This document shows positions 17,414-24,386 of a stretch of 34,491 nt of DNA, piece after piece. The notes beneath the pieces were generated by a model. It did no database searches and was not told the DNA's origin. It saw only the letters and a program-made list of their open reading frames with translations. This stretch comes from a virus. The translations under genes and the position numbers were made by a program. Numbering within the stretch: position 1 is the stretch's first letter; each line of letters begins with the position of its first letter. Location: IMG/VR virus record IMGVR_UViG_3300036834_000159, positions 1 through 34,491 of that record; one strand, 5' to 3'.

Positions 17414-17542
17414 TCACTTTCTGCGTGAAACCCATTCAATCAACACTGCAATAAATAAAATGAACAGAAATATCGGTATCAGAATATACCAGTATTTAAT
17501 AAAAAACTCTCTTTCGGTTAAATGGATCCAATCACTAAACAT
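17414..17542 (-). CDS. Tiny single-span membrane protein (DUF1056-like position)
   Basis: A 42-residue ORF with N-terminal MFSDWIHLTEREFF, one hydrophobic span (YWYILIPIFLFILFIAVLIE) and a basic tail WVSRRK, giving an N-out/C-in or reverse single pass. Position and size match the small DUF1056 membrane proteins located between terminase and portal in lactococcal-type phages; the family match is tentative. A GGG-containing ribosome-binding site precedes ATG 17542. Confidence 0.6.
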   Translation of the reverse strand: MFSDWIHLTEREFFIKYWYILIPIFLFILFIAVLIEWVSRRK

Positions 17543-17559
17543 AACCTAGCCCTCGCTTT

Positions 17560-19242
17560 CTAAAATTCGATTTCATCCAACATATCAAAGGCATCATCGT
17601 AGTCGTAATCAATGATTTCATCAGCACGCCATAGGCAGTATTCAAAAGCCTTGAAGCCGTCTGTCTTACGACGAACCTCTTCTTTCTTCTTGTATGATTT
17701 ATTTCCATCACCGTTAGTCTTAACTAGCACATTGTTCGTGTACCAGCGCATCAATGGATTATCCCCAAAGATAATGTGATTATTTGCAAATGCATCTTCA
17801 ATCCTTGGTGCTAGTAAATTATCTGCAGCAGTTGGGTTTCTGATCACTTCAATTTCAAATCCTTCCTCCAAAAACAATGGTCGCAATAAATCCATCCGGA
17901 AATTATCGGCTACTATTTTCGTTATACCGTATTTTTCACGTTGCTCAACAAACCAGCCGACAACTGTTTTAGGATCGATTGTGGGCCCATCTATAACCGT
18001 CAGCAATCCTTTTTCTTCCCATTCCCTTATGGGTGCAAATTTTTCTTTTGTAGTTTCAGAAGCTTTACGAGAATACCCGTAGTAAATGTCCACAAATTGC
18101 TTTCTAACGAACGAATGGGTCTTGAACACATAATCATCCCCATCACGAAACAAAAGCCCACAAGCGGCGAAATCACGCAGACTGGCATAGTCTAAACCGC
18201 CAATGGCTTGTTTGCCGATTAGGTTTGTTGGGAATGGTCTGTTTGTTGCCAGAATCTCTTCACGACTAGCCACCGATCGTTCTAAGTCTGTGACAGGTAA
18301 ATTCATACGTTTAGTCATGAACTCTTCTCGGTTACTTGGATCGTCTTCCAAATCCTCGTATTCTTCCATAACAGTTTCGTAGAGATTGTCCGCATACTCA
18401 GATAGCGGCTGATGAAACATAGGGTTTGCTAATTCCCAGTTATCAGGATCATTGACCTGGTCTTCTGAATCAAGTTTGCATATGAAAGGAAAAAGAGCAT
18501 TGAAACGGACTGAACCGTTCAACACTCTTTTCGCTTTTTCTTTCATGTTGTCCAAGAATCCCTCACGAACATAACCGTCAGTACCCACATAAAACTCCCT
18601 CGGGTTCGGACGTTTACCAAGCCCACTAATATGGACTTTTACATCTTTGTTCGATTCGTATCGATGGATTTCATCAAAAGCTACTGCTCCATCACGCAAT
18701 CCATCTTTTGTATCGCCATTACTAGTACGGAATTTTATTTTACTTCCAGTCTTTTTGCTGGTGATCACTGACTTCCCATATTCGAAAGCTTTTTGTAAAG
18801 TCTTATTCCGTTTGATTGTATTGTATATTTCTTCGAATGAAGTTTTCGCTTGATCTTCACTATTAGCTACAATCGAAACGTTGTAGTCCATGATGCCGTG
18901 CATTTCAGTTTGAAGGAAGTTTAGAACAACTGATAGCAGCCCGTTTTTACCACCACCACGGCCAAACATCCAAAGGAACTTACGGTAAACATTCCGGTCA
19001 TTCTTTTTGAAATAAAAAAAGATAAATGCGATTAAGAACTTCTGGAATGGCTGCATTGGGAAATACCATTTCTCACCATAAGCAATGCACTTATCAATCA
19101 TCACATCATCGAAGTAAACATCATCCCGACTAAGAACATCACGTTCTAAATACTCAATTAAATCTGCTCGCTCTTTGTTAAACTTTATTTCCCCCGATTT
19201 GAATTGTTCGATATAGTAATCAACGTGTTTTTGATGAATCAT
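17560..19242 (-). CDS. Terminase large subunit
   Basis: A 560-residue packaging motor. The Walker A-like motif GRGGGKNG is at residues 94-101, Walker B VAFDEIH at 187-193, and the nuclease domain begins near residue 340 with GGLDYASLRD, continuing with the second acidic cluster KIVADNFRMD and ending in an acidic tail (DYDDAFDMLDEIEF). This is the Terminase_1 HK97-like family. Together with the adjacent HNH endonuclease it predicts cos-type packaging. The start overlaps the small subunit stop by four bases. Confidence 0.95.
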   Translation of the reverse strand: MIHQKHVDYYIEQFKSGEIKFNKERADLIEYLERDVLSRDDVYFDDVMIDKCIAYGEKWYFPMQPFQKFLIAFIFFYFKKNDRNVYRKFLWMFGRGGGKNGLLSVVLNFLQTEMHGIMDYNVSIVANSEDQAKTSFEEIYNTIKRNKTLQKAFEYGKSVITSKKTGSKIKFRTSNGDTKDGLRDGAVAFDEIHRYESNKDVKVHISGLGKRPNPREFYVGTDGYVREGFLDNMKEKAKRVLNGSVRFNALFPFICKLDSEDQVNDPDNWELANPMFHQPLSEYADNLYETVMEEYEDLEDDPSNREEFMTKRMNLPVTDLERSVASREEILATNRPFPTNLIGKQAIGGLDYASLRDFAACGLLFRDGDDYVFKTHSFVRKQFVDIYYGYSRKASETTKEKFAPIREWEEKGLLTVIDGPTIDPKTVVGWFVEQREKYGITKIVADNFRMDLLRPLFLEEGFEIEVIRNPTAADNLLAPRIEDAFANNHIIFGDNPLMRWYTNNVLVKTNGDGNKSYKKKEEVRRKTDGFKAFEYCLWRADEIIDYDYDDAFDMLDEIEF

Positions 19243-19556
19243 GTTAGATCACTCTCATCGTAATCATCTTGATTATCAGTGACTACTTTTCCGTTCAAAT
19301 CATCAAGGTTAAGGTCTTTACCAAGAGCAATAATTGCACGAGAAATCGTAACTTTTTGAGCGATTGCTGGGTTAGTTTTAAGATACGTTTGAGTGCCGTT
19401 AAAGCCTTCGACAATTGGTCCGTATTGCTTAACAGCTTTATCCATTTTTCGATAAAGCCTAACTAAATCAAGGTATCTCTCAACTTTTTCAAGTTCCATC
19501 TGATCGTTTACGTCAATCTGTCTCAGCAACTGTTTCTTTAAATCTGACATCTTCAA
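19239..19556 (-). CDS. Terminase small subunit, P27 family
   Basis: A 105-residue protein with the P27 pattern: YLDLVRLYRKMDKAVKQYGPIVEGFNGTQTYLKTNPA in adjacent segments, then a helix ISRAIIALGKDLNLD. It recognises cos DNA and recruits the large subunit. The start may be TTG 19556 (six bases after GGTGA) or ATG 19550. The G-rich stretch upstream adjoins the putative cos region. The acidic C-terminus (NQDDYDESDLT) overlaps the large subunit start. Confidence 0.88.
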   Translation of the reverse strand: MKMSDLKKQLLRQIDVNDQMELEKVERYLDLVRLYRKMDKAVKQYGPIVEGFNGTQTYLKTNPAIAQKVTISRAIIALGKDLNLDDLNGKVVTDNQDDYDESDLT

Positions 19557-19559
19557 AGG

Positions 19560-19690
19560 CTCTCACCCCCCTAGCAAAAAAAATTTAGTCATAAATTTGG
19601 ACAGTTGACCCCTCCCACCGGTTCCCTAGATTGGGATTTGACCCCAAAATAATTCGACCGGGGGTGTGTTGGTCCCCACTTTGGTTTGAT
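19560..19690. other. Putative cos region
   Basis: These roughly 130 bases, just upstream of the small terminase gene, hold no gene. They contain unusual G/C runs and partially inverted blocks (ACCCCTCCCACCGG near 19608 and CCGGGGGTGTGTTGG near 19658) in an otherwise AT-rich genome. Phages with an HNH endonuclease next to P27/Terminase_1 subunits normally have a cos site with 3' overhangs here. The exact cut site cannot be read from sequence alone. Confidence 0.5.
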
Positions 19691-19693
19691 TTT

Positions 19694-19933
19694 CTAATCG
19701 TTTTTGGGATTCTGTTCTGTGTAAATATTGTCTACATAATCAATGTCAATCGATAGTACATTGCATACAAGTTCATCAGACTGCAACAAGTTCCAAGTAT
19801 CTTCGACTCGTCCATCAACCAGTGATATACTTCCCTCGGTTACTGCTGATCTTAACCGATGCAAATTCCCAATTGCTTTGTCAATTAAATTCTGATCAAG
19901 TTCTTTCTTGCTTGCTCTTGTATCTTTACTCAT
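19694..19933 (-). CDS. Hypothetical protein upstream of cos
   Basis: A 79-residue protein (MSKDTRASKKELDQNLIDKAIGN...), helical at the N-terminus, with an acidic C-terminus DIDYVDNIYTEQNPKND. No family is recognised. It starts at ATG 19933 inside the end of the preceding gene (ATGA overlap) with GGAGGT as ribosome-binding site, so the two are translated as a pair. It sits in the packaging operon between HNH and small terminase, where it is an accessory insertion rather than a core gene. Confidence 0.6.
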   Translation of the reverse strand: MSKDTRASKKELDQNLIDKAIGNLHRLRSAVTEGSISLVDGRVEDTWNLLQSDELVCNVLSIDIDYVDNIYTEQNPKND

Positions 19934-20667
19934 TGATTCATTACCTCCCCAGTGATCCGATCAATAGATAATACTTTATGTTTAGGATCATCATTAGTCA
20001 CATAAATAAATGTAGCCACATTGGTTCCCTTACCCCATGTATGGCTTGTTACATAGTGGTTCGTCATTGATACGACCCCAACCTCTTGGCCTTTGATGTA
20101 CAGCTTTGGAACTTTCCCGTTTAAATCAAAGCTTACATCTTCTTTGTTTAGTGGTTTATTCGAATCCAAGATATCCTGTCGCTTTTGTTTCCAAACATCA
20201 CCTTCGAAAAACTGCTTGCAATAATCCATGTAGTCTTCACCAACTTGTTCTTTTATTGGATGAGCATGAATACCTACTGCACATCCAATAAAAGAACTCC
20301 TTAAACTTTCACTAGTAGTTTGTTTGATTTTATTGAACGCCTTCTCCCATTCCTCATGTAGCTTCGAAGAAAAGTTAACAGTCACATTGCCGCCTTCAAC
20401 GAATTGTTTAGTGAAGTTTTCGTAAACTACATCTACGATTTTGTACTTAAGCAATGCTGACTTAAGACCTAATCCATCCGCTGCAAATTTATCAACCAAT
20501 AGTTTTTTACCATCAATACCATCAGCACTAGAGGTTGTTACTACTGCTTCAGGATATAATTCCTTAATTCTAGTCATCAAAGATTTATTCCTTGGACCGA
20601 CAATTATAGTGTACCTTCCGTCTTCAACGTATTCCTTTAGTGTGCTATAAGATGTCAAATTCATCAT
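19930..20667 (-). CDS. Unknown 245-residue protein inserted in the packaging operon
   Basis: A protein of about 245 residues that I do not recognise. The first part reads YTIIVGPRNKSLMTRIKELYPEAVVTT (in two segments), a mixed alpha/beta pattern that may be a nucleotide-like or toprim-like fold. The middle is helical (LHEEWEKAFNKIKQTT, FIGCAVGIHAHPIKEQ) and the C-terminus is beta-rich (LYIKGQEVGVVSM, HTWGKGTNVATFIYVTNDD, KVLSIDRITGEV). The start is one of two adjacent ATGs (20667 or 20664), overlapping the HNH stop. It is not a standard packaging gene; an accessory role, for example against host defence, is speculation. Confidence 0.7.
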   Translation of the reverse strand: MMNLTSYSTLKEYVEDGRYTIIVGPRNKSLMTRIKELYPEAVVTTSSADGIDGKKLLVDKFAADGLGLKSALLKYKIVDVVYENFTKQFVEGGNVTVNFSSKLHEEWEKAFNKIKQTTSESLRSSFIGCAVGIHAHPIKEQVGEDYMDYCKQFFEGDVWKQKRQDILDSNKPLNKEDVSFDLNGKVPKLYIKGQEVGVVSMTNHYVTSHTWGKGTNVATFIYVTNDDPKHKVLSIDRITGEVMNQ

Positions 20668-20965
20668 CCCACTTTCTTTTCTTTGGTTGCCCACGATAAT
20701 TCATCCGATCATGTCGCTTGTTGTGACAGTCCTTGCATAACGTTCTTAGATTGTCAGGATCAAACGCCAGCTCTGGATTTGTTTCCAATTCTTTGATGTG
20801 ATCAACCTCCAGTATCGAATCATACTGTGTAGTCAGTCTGCCTTCGGCTTTACACCACAAGCATTCGTAGTGATCTCTCTCAAGTATTGCCTGCCTTAGG
20901 TTGCGCCACTTAGTCGATCCATAAAACCTAGCTCGATCCGCTTTGGTTTTTACAACTGGTATCAT
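20645..20965 (-). CDS. HNH endonuclease of the packaging module
   Basis: A 106-residue HNH nuclease: Cys35-x2-Cys38 (ECLWC), the metal-site DH at 55-56 (LEVDHIKEL), N72 and Cys77-x2-Cys80 (LCKDCHNKRH), which give the complete zinc/HNH scaffold. HNH proteins in this position work with the terminase subunits to cleave cos in HK97-like and many Gram-positive phages. The start overlaps the preceding stop (ATGA) and the stop lies inside the next gene. Confidence 0.93.
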   Translation of the reverse strand: MIPVVKTKADRARFYGSTKWRNLRQAILERDHYECLWCKAEGRLTTQYDSILEVDHIKELETNPELAFDPDNLRTLCKDCHNKRHDRMNYRGQPKKRKWDDEFDIL

Positions 20966-21291
20966 TGCTCTTTGGCTAATTGCTCACCGTAAACATTTAC
21001 CAAGGCTCTTTGCACTTGTAAGATCCCATCCATTCCGAGCTGAGTAACATCCAACTTCATTCGCTCTTTCAGAAGGGTTGCATTAACAGGAGCCTCAAGC
21101 GATCGCTTCATCGTGTAGTAATTCAGTGCTGCAAGTTCATCCACCTTCAGTCCGTATGCGGTAATGACTTTCCAGAACAGATCCGCAATATCATCCATGT
21201 CCTTCTCTTCTTGCAACTGAGTTAGCATCTTGATGAAGTCGTCTTGTTTTTCTGGAACAGATTTCTTTTTATGATCCTGCGGTTTCTTCAT
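20962..21291 (-). CDS. Hypothetical helical protein upstream of HNH
   Basis: A 109-residue protein with a Lys-rich start (MKKPQDHKKKSVPEKQ) and helices MLTQLQEEKDMDDIADLFW and LKVDELAALNYYTMKRSLE. ATG 21291 is chosen because AAAGGAGA precedes it; a longer reading from 21324 would begin inside the upstream terminator. Its place at the head of the packaging operon, after a terminator, suggests a start of the late transcript nearby. Function unknown. Confidence 0.6.
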   Translation of the reverse strand: MKKPQDHKKKSVPEKQDDFIKMLTQLQEEKDMDDIADLFWKVITAYGLKVDELAALNYYTMKRSLEAPVNATLLKERMKLDVTQLGMDGILQVQRALVNVYGEQLAKEQ

Positions 21292-21319
21292 GATCGTCTC
21301 TCCTTTTGGGCATAATAAA

Positions 21320-21343
21320 AACACCTAACGTTAGTTAGGTGTT
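21320..21343 (-). terminator. Rho-independent terminator after the membrane-protein moron
   Basis: A perfect 10-bp stem (AACACCTAAC with GTTAGGTGTT, 4-base loop) is followed on the minus strand by TTTATTAT. It ends transcripts of the 171-residue membrane protein immediately upstream and separates it from the packaging operon. Confidence 0.88.
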
Positions 21344-21349
21344 CGCTAT

Positions 21350-21865
21350 TTATTTGAAATTAAAATCAACTTTAAAAATAATCGATATTATCAATGCTAA
21401 GATGGGCAAAATTATAGTTAATAACTGCTTGGCATCTAACCCTTTCAAGAAGTTCCATATTTTGAAAATAACCTGAATAAGAACTTCAATAGTCTGCCAT
21501 ACCAAATTCGTATACGAAATTATTATAATAATATCTTTTAGGAAAGATTCTTTTTCACAAAATAATGAAATTATTCCCAAAAGAAAAATACTTATAAAAA
21601 AAATAACAAGCTTTAAGATTCGAGATTTGTATCTTATATTGTCTGCCGCAAATCCCACGCAACCTACATAAACAAAAAAAATGCCTACAAACATCATAGC
21701 AGTGAGAAGCTTTGAAGGATTTTCCAAAACTTTAAAACTAATTATTCCGTTTGTAAATTTGTCGATAATAATATTAATGAATGGTACCATTACCATTGCT
21801 AAACCTATTGAAATTATAGTTACTTTACATTTAATAATACAATCATTTATATTTATTTTTTTCAT
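21350..21865 (-). CDS. Polytopic membrane protein, probable moron
   Basis: A 171-residue, AT-rich, Ile/Phe-rich protein with four or five membrane segments (VTIISIGLAMVMVPFINIII, LTAMMFVGIFFVYVGCVGFA, ILKLVIFFISIFLLGIISLF, LTIILPILALIISIIF). ATG 21865 follows AGGAGAG; a GTG six bases earlier is possible. It has a terminator directly after it and another hairpin terminator before it, so it forms its own transcription unit between the early regulator and the packaging operon. No family recognised. Superinfection exclusion or another lysogen-surface function is a reasonable guess. Confidence 0.7.
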   Translation of the reverse strand: MKKININDCIIKCKVTIISIGLAMVMVPFINIIIDKFTNGIISFKVLENPSKLLTAMMFVGIFFVYVGCVGFAADNIRYKSRILKLVIFFISIFLLGIISLFCEKESFLKDIIIIISYTNLVWQTIEVLIQVIFKIWNFLKGLDAKQLLTIILPILALIISIIFKVDFNFK

Positions 21866-21932
21866 TTTCACAATCTCTCCTTTTCTCCAATATAAATATC
21901 ATACCGAACAAAGGAACAAAAGTGAATAACAA

Positions 21933-21998
21933 AAAGACAGCACGAGCGAATTCTGAAATAAGGAGTTCCACCTCTATTCAAAAAATTGTGCTGTCTTT
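21933..21998 (-). terminator. Long compound hairpin, terminator-like
   Basis: On the minus strand AAAGACAGCAC (21998-21988) pairs with GTGCTGTCTTT (21943-21933), followed by TTGTTATT. The 44-base interior folds again (GAATAGAG against CTCCTTATTTC), making an unusually long branched terminator. It lies at the end of the non-coding stretch downstream of the ArpU-like gene. Confidence 0.65.
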
Positions 21999-22160
21999 CG
22001 TATCCGTCAAAGAAGTAAAGCGATGAGGGATTAGCCCCCTTTCAGTATTTGGATTAGTGTGAGTAGTCCAACAACCGGCTCTCCGTTTCTTCTACGCTAT
22101 TACTATAACCCGTTTAAATCAAGAAATATACACAGGCTTTGAGGTCGCATTTTGTGGCAA
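21999..22160 (-). ncRNA. Candidate structured RNA between the late regulator and packaging genes
   Basis: About 160 bases contain no ORF of note and are richer in G/C runs than the flanking genes. By eye, minus-strand pairings include AGAAG with CTTCT, TTGGA...TCCAA across GACTACTCACACTAA, and GGG...CCC in GGGGGCTAATCCC, and the stretch ends in the terminator hairpin at 21933-21998. This fits a small phage RNA or a long 3' UTR of the ArpU-like gene. No tRNA cloverleaf was found. The call is tentative. Confidence 0.3.
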
Positions 22161-22162
22161 TG

Positions 22163-22633
22163 TCAAAACAAGCTCAACTGATCCTGGTCTGCTGAATAGT
22201 AATCCATTTCTTCTTGCTTCTTCAAGCGTTCCTCTCGCCGTGCTTCATACTCATCCACGAATGATAATGTCTTGCGAATATCTGTATGCCGCTTTCTGAT
22301 ATAAGATACGCTGTAGCCTGTAGCATCTGCTATATCATAAACATCCATGTCATCAATATACTTTAACTTTACAATTTGGACATCTGCTCCGCTGAATGAA
22401 TCGATTAATTCCAACAGTTCAATTTTTTCTTTTTCAAGCAGCTCTAATTCATTCTCTATGATCCTAATGTTTTCTTCCAACGATGATGATCTTGAATTCT
22501 TTTCAAGGCGCACGTTTGCTAAATCACCGTTGACCCATCGATCTAATTCCAACCTACTCTTGTTAAGATTCCATTTCATGAAGAGTATTTGTTCTTCTAA
22601 GTCTTGGTAGTTTTTAAGCCATTGAAATCTCAC
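22163..22633 (-). CDS. ArpU-like late transcription regulator
   Basis: A 156-residue protein with an N-terminal coiled coil (LEENIRIIENELELLEKEKIELLELI) and a C-terminal sigma-70 region-4-like helix-turn-helix (VQIVKLKYIDDMDVYDIADATGYSVSYIRKRHTDIRK in consecutive segments). This is the form of ArpU/DUF1492-type regulators placed at the end of the early operon in enterococcal and lactococcal phages, where they activate late genes. GTG 22633 is supported by AAAGGGGTGG; a GTG at 22669 lacks one. Confidence 0.8.
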   Translation of the reverse strand: MRFQWLKNYQDLEEQILFMKWNLNKSRLELDRWVNGDLANVRLEKNSRSSSLEENIRIIENELELLEKEKIELLELIDSFSGADVQIVKLKYIDDMDVYDIADATGYSVSYIRKRHTDIRKTLSFVDEYEARREERLKKQEEMDYYSADQDQLSLF

Positions 22634-22671
22634 AAACGCCACCCCTTTATGGTAAAATAGTCTTGTCACAG

Positions 22672-22703
22672 GTCACTTACCAAAAAGGTAGTGGCTTTTT
22701 TTT
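22672..22703 (+). terminator. Hairpin with a plus-strand T run
   Basis: A 9-bp stem with one bulged base (GTCAC-TTACC against GGTAGTGGC, AAAAA loop) is followed on the plus strand by eight T residues. No plus-strand gene precedes it. It might stop antisense transcription, or act in the minus-strand RNA as an attenuator before the ArpU-like gene. Confidence 0.5.
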
Positions 22704-22857
22704 ATTTATCAAAATGTGAGCCATTTTGATGTTCTTCATCAATGATCAAACTCTTCAATGTCTTACCAAGAACTTTTTTATTTATGGTTCCGTTCGCCTT
22801 GGCTTTTTCTAGTAACTTACGCTTCTTCTTTTTTACTTTCGATTTTTTCTTTGGCAA
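22702..22857 (-). CDS. Tiny Lys-rich protein
   Basis: A 51-residue ORF starting at TTG 22857, ten bases after GGAG, in a different frame from the 3' end of the gene before it. The first 16 residues are mostly Lys/Arg (PKKKSKVKKKKRK), followed by LLEKAKANGTINKKVLGKTL and a DEEHQNGSHFDK tail. Basic short proteins of this kind often bind nucleic acid, but no family is recognised and expression is not proven. Confidence 0.4.
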   Translation of the reverse strand: MPKKKSKVKKKKRKLLEKAKANGTINKKVLGKTLKSLIIDEEHQNGSHFDK

Positions 22858-22954
22858 TGGCTTGCTTCTCCTTTTCATCTAATTCTTTACCGAAAATAAC
22901 ACTTGCAAAAATTGTACCTACAACTGCTAGAAAAATTGACAATGCAACCGTCAT
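22817..22954 (-). CDS. Tiny membrane-anchored protein
   Basis: A 45-residue ORF: hydrophobic N-terminus TVALSIFLAVVGTIFASVIF, then a charged tail GKELDEKEKQAIAKEKIE. ATG 22954 follows AAGGA at nine bases and overlaps the stop of the upstream gene. Single-span small proteins are common in phage early operons; function unknown. Confidence 0.6.
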   Translation of the reverse strand: MTVALSIFLAVVGTIFASVIFGKELDEKEKQAIAKEKIESKKEEA

Positions 22955-23274
22955 AAGCAATCATCCTTACAGATCAGTTCCCATCTTTCGATTTTATCTA
23001 CTGGCAGTGTGAGAATGAATGTTTGATTTTCAACTATAAACCTGCCCATCACTTCATTTGATTTTACTGGACTAGGTTCAACTCCTCGGATGAGTAGTTT
23101 TGAACCGTTATCAGCATAGAAATAGTATTTACGCCCATTCTTTGCGTTCGCTACAATTTGTTTTGAATTACGCTGTGCAGTTCGTTTTTCCTCTTCCCTT
23201 TTTTGAACTTCATTTTCTTCACGTTCTAAGGCGGCTTCTCTCATTACCTGCCACATTGGTTTTTGATCTGTCAT
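22951..23274 (-). CDS. Hypothetical early protein
   Basis: A 107-residue protein with a charged helical N-terminal half (MREAALEREENEVQKREEEKR) and a beta-rich C-terminal half (KYYFYADNGSKLLIRGVEPS, FIVENQTFILTLPVDKI). ATG 23274 lies six bases after GGAGG. It overlaps the next gene by four bases. No family recognised. Confidence 0.6.
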   Translation of the reverse strand: MTDQKPMWQVMREAALEREENEVQKREEEKRTAQRNSKQIVANAKNGRKYYFYADNGSKLLIRGVEPSPVKSNEVMGRFIVENQTFILTLPVDKIERWELICKDDCL

Positions 23275-23276
23275 TT

Positions 23277-23465
23277 TCATCCTCCCGCTTCCATCGCTTC
23301 CCTAACTAACGGATCATTGATAATAATCTTATACTTCATTTGCTCATGCCGCAGTTGTTCTTGTAACTGCTCAATTTGTTCCTGTTGGTCCACTATTGTA
23401 TAGGATAGCCAACTCAAGCCTGCGATCGTTAGCAGTATTATGACGATTGATTGTTTATTGCTCAT
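23277..23465 (-). CDS. Small membrane protein with coiled-coil tail
   Basis: A 62-residue protein: N-terminal membrane segment SIVIILLTIAGLSWLSYTI, then a Gln/Glu-rich coiled coil (DQQEQIEQLQEQLRHEQM). ATG 23465 follows CGGAGA and overlaps the end of the DUF1642-like gene. A longer reading from 23579 is not supported. Function unknown; similar anchored coils occur in many phage early regions. Confidence 0.6.
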   Translation of the reverse strand: MSNKQSIVIILLTIAGLSWLSYTIVDQQEQIEQLQEQLRHEQMKYKIIINDPLVREAMEAGG

Positions 23466-23679
23466 AGACTTTCTCCGGAACAAAAACTGCAAACTGCCAA
23501 AACCGCTCATCGATCGCTTTAATTTCCTCTTCCGTGAACCATCGCTTGCTATAACCATCGTTTTCATACTCAGGCACAATTTCGTAACATTTTTGTCCTA
23601 GGTCCATTAATAAATAGCGATCATATTCAGTTTCAAGAATCACTACTTCATAAAGAGGTTTCTTCTCGCCTTTTGTCAT
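23455..23679 (-). CDS. DUF1642-like phage protein
   Basis: A 74-residue protein whose C-terminal half, KRWFTEEEIKAIDERFWQFAV, matches the conserved end of DUF1642 proteins from lactococcal, streptococcal and enterococcal phages. It is shorter than many family members. It is translationally coupled to the YopX-like gene (ATGA). The biochemical role of the family is unknown. Confidence 0.7.
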   Translation of the reverse strand: MTKGEKKPLYEVVILETEYDRYLLMDLGQKCYEIVPEYENDGYSKRWFTEEEIKAIDERFWQFAVFVPEKVYEQ

Positions 23680-24086
23680 GACTTTTCCTCCAACAATTCT
23701 GGGTTCTCGTAGATGTTTCCGACAACCTCATACTCATACCCCAATATTTCAGCATGTATGATCCTATACTCTGCTTCATGGCTTTTTAAGCTGCAGACTA
23801 GTCCTGAATGGATTTTTGACGGTTCTACAATTGACAGTTCTTCGAAAAGATAATCAAAGCCGTTGTCAACTGATACCTTGACTAAATCCCCTTCGAAAAT
23901 CTCCATACCGTTCTTGTCTTTCAAGCCTGTTGATTGCATGAGATACTCTGGTTTCACTTCTATCCAACCAAAACCATCGGTAGCCTCAACCAAAACCTCA
24001 CCATCGCCGAATCGGTTACTCGTCACCCGGACTTGATCGTTCATAAATTTCGTATCTGGTTCCCACGCTCTAAATTTTGGTATCAT
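23676..24086 (-). CDS. YopX-family protein
   Basis: A 136-residue protein with the YopX signature: PKFRAWEPDTKFM at the start, then LMQSTGLKDKNGMEIFEGDLVKV in the middle, and EVVGNIYENPELL at the end. YopX proteins are frequent in Firmicute prophages and their function is unknown; the fold is a beta-barrel. It starts at ATG 24086 behind AGGAGGG, directly after the AT-rich stretch that holds the plus-strand moron. Confidence 0.88.
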   Translation of the reverse strand: MIPKFRAWEPDTKFMNDQVRVTSNRFGDGEVLVEATDGFGWIEVKPEYLMQSTGLKDKNGMEIFEGDLVKVSVDNGFDYLFEELSIVEPSKIHSGLVCSLKSHEAEYRIIHAEILGYEYEVVGNIYENPELLEEKS

Positions 24087-24386
24087 TTTATCCCTCCTGT
24101 TTGCTATCGCTGACGATTAAAATAATATTTACTCGGGACCCAATAACTTTATATAATAATTATTTAAACCAACCCATTCAAAAATAGGTATATACTTTTT
24201 TCTGCGTCAATAAATTTAGTTAACAGATACTTTACTAATAATTTTCTGCGCAATACACTATAAATTGGGAACAACAATTTCAAATACACAAAATATAATG
24301 TTTTCAAATGGATAAAAAATTGTGTGATGATATAATATAACTGTAAGTAATAATCAACACATTTTTTTAAGGAAAGAGGTTGTTTC
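24087..24386. other. AT-rich intergenic stretch with moron promoter
   Basis: About 300 bases without a convincing gene, between the YopX-like gene and the plus-strand moron. It is distinctly AT-rich, with two related short blocks (TTTTCTGCGTCAATA near 24199 and TTTTCTGCGCAATAC near 24242). The only clear signal is the extended -10 promoter TGATATAAT at 24328-24336 on the plus strand. Confidence 0.6.
24328..24336 (+). promoter_or_regulatory. Extended -10 promoter of the plus-strand moron
   Basis: TGATATAAT fits TGnTATAAT exactly and lies about 50 bases before the start codon. No good -35 element is present at 17 bases upstream, as is usual for extended -10 promoters. It faces against the early operon. 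Confidence 0.7.

Noticed and set aside
22000-22110. Possible tRNA gene in the non-coding stretch
   Set aside because: No consistent acceptor, anticodon and T arms could be drawn on either strand.
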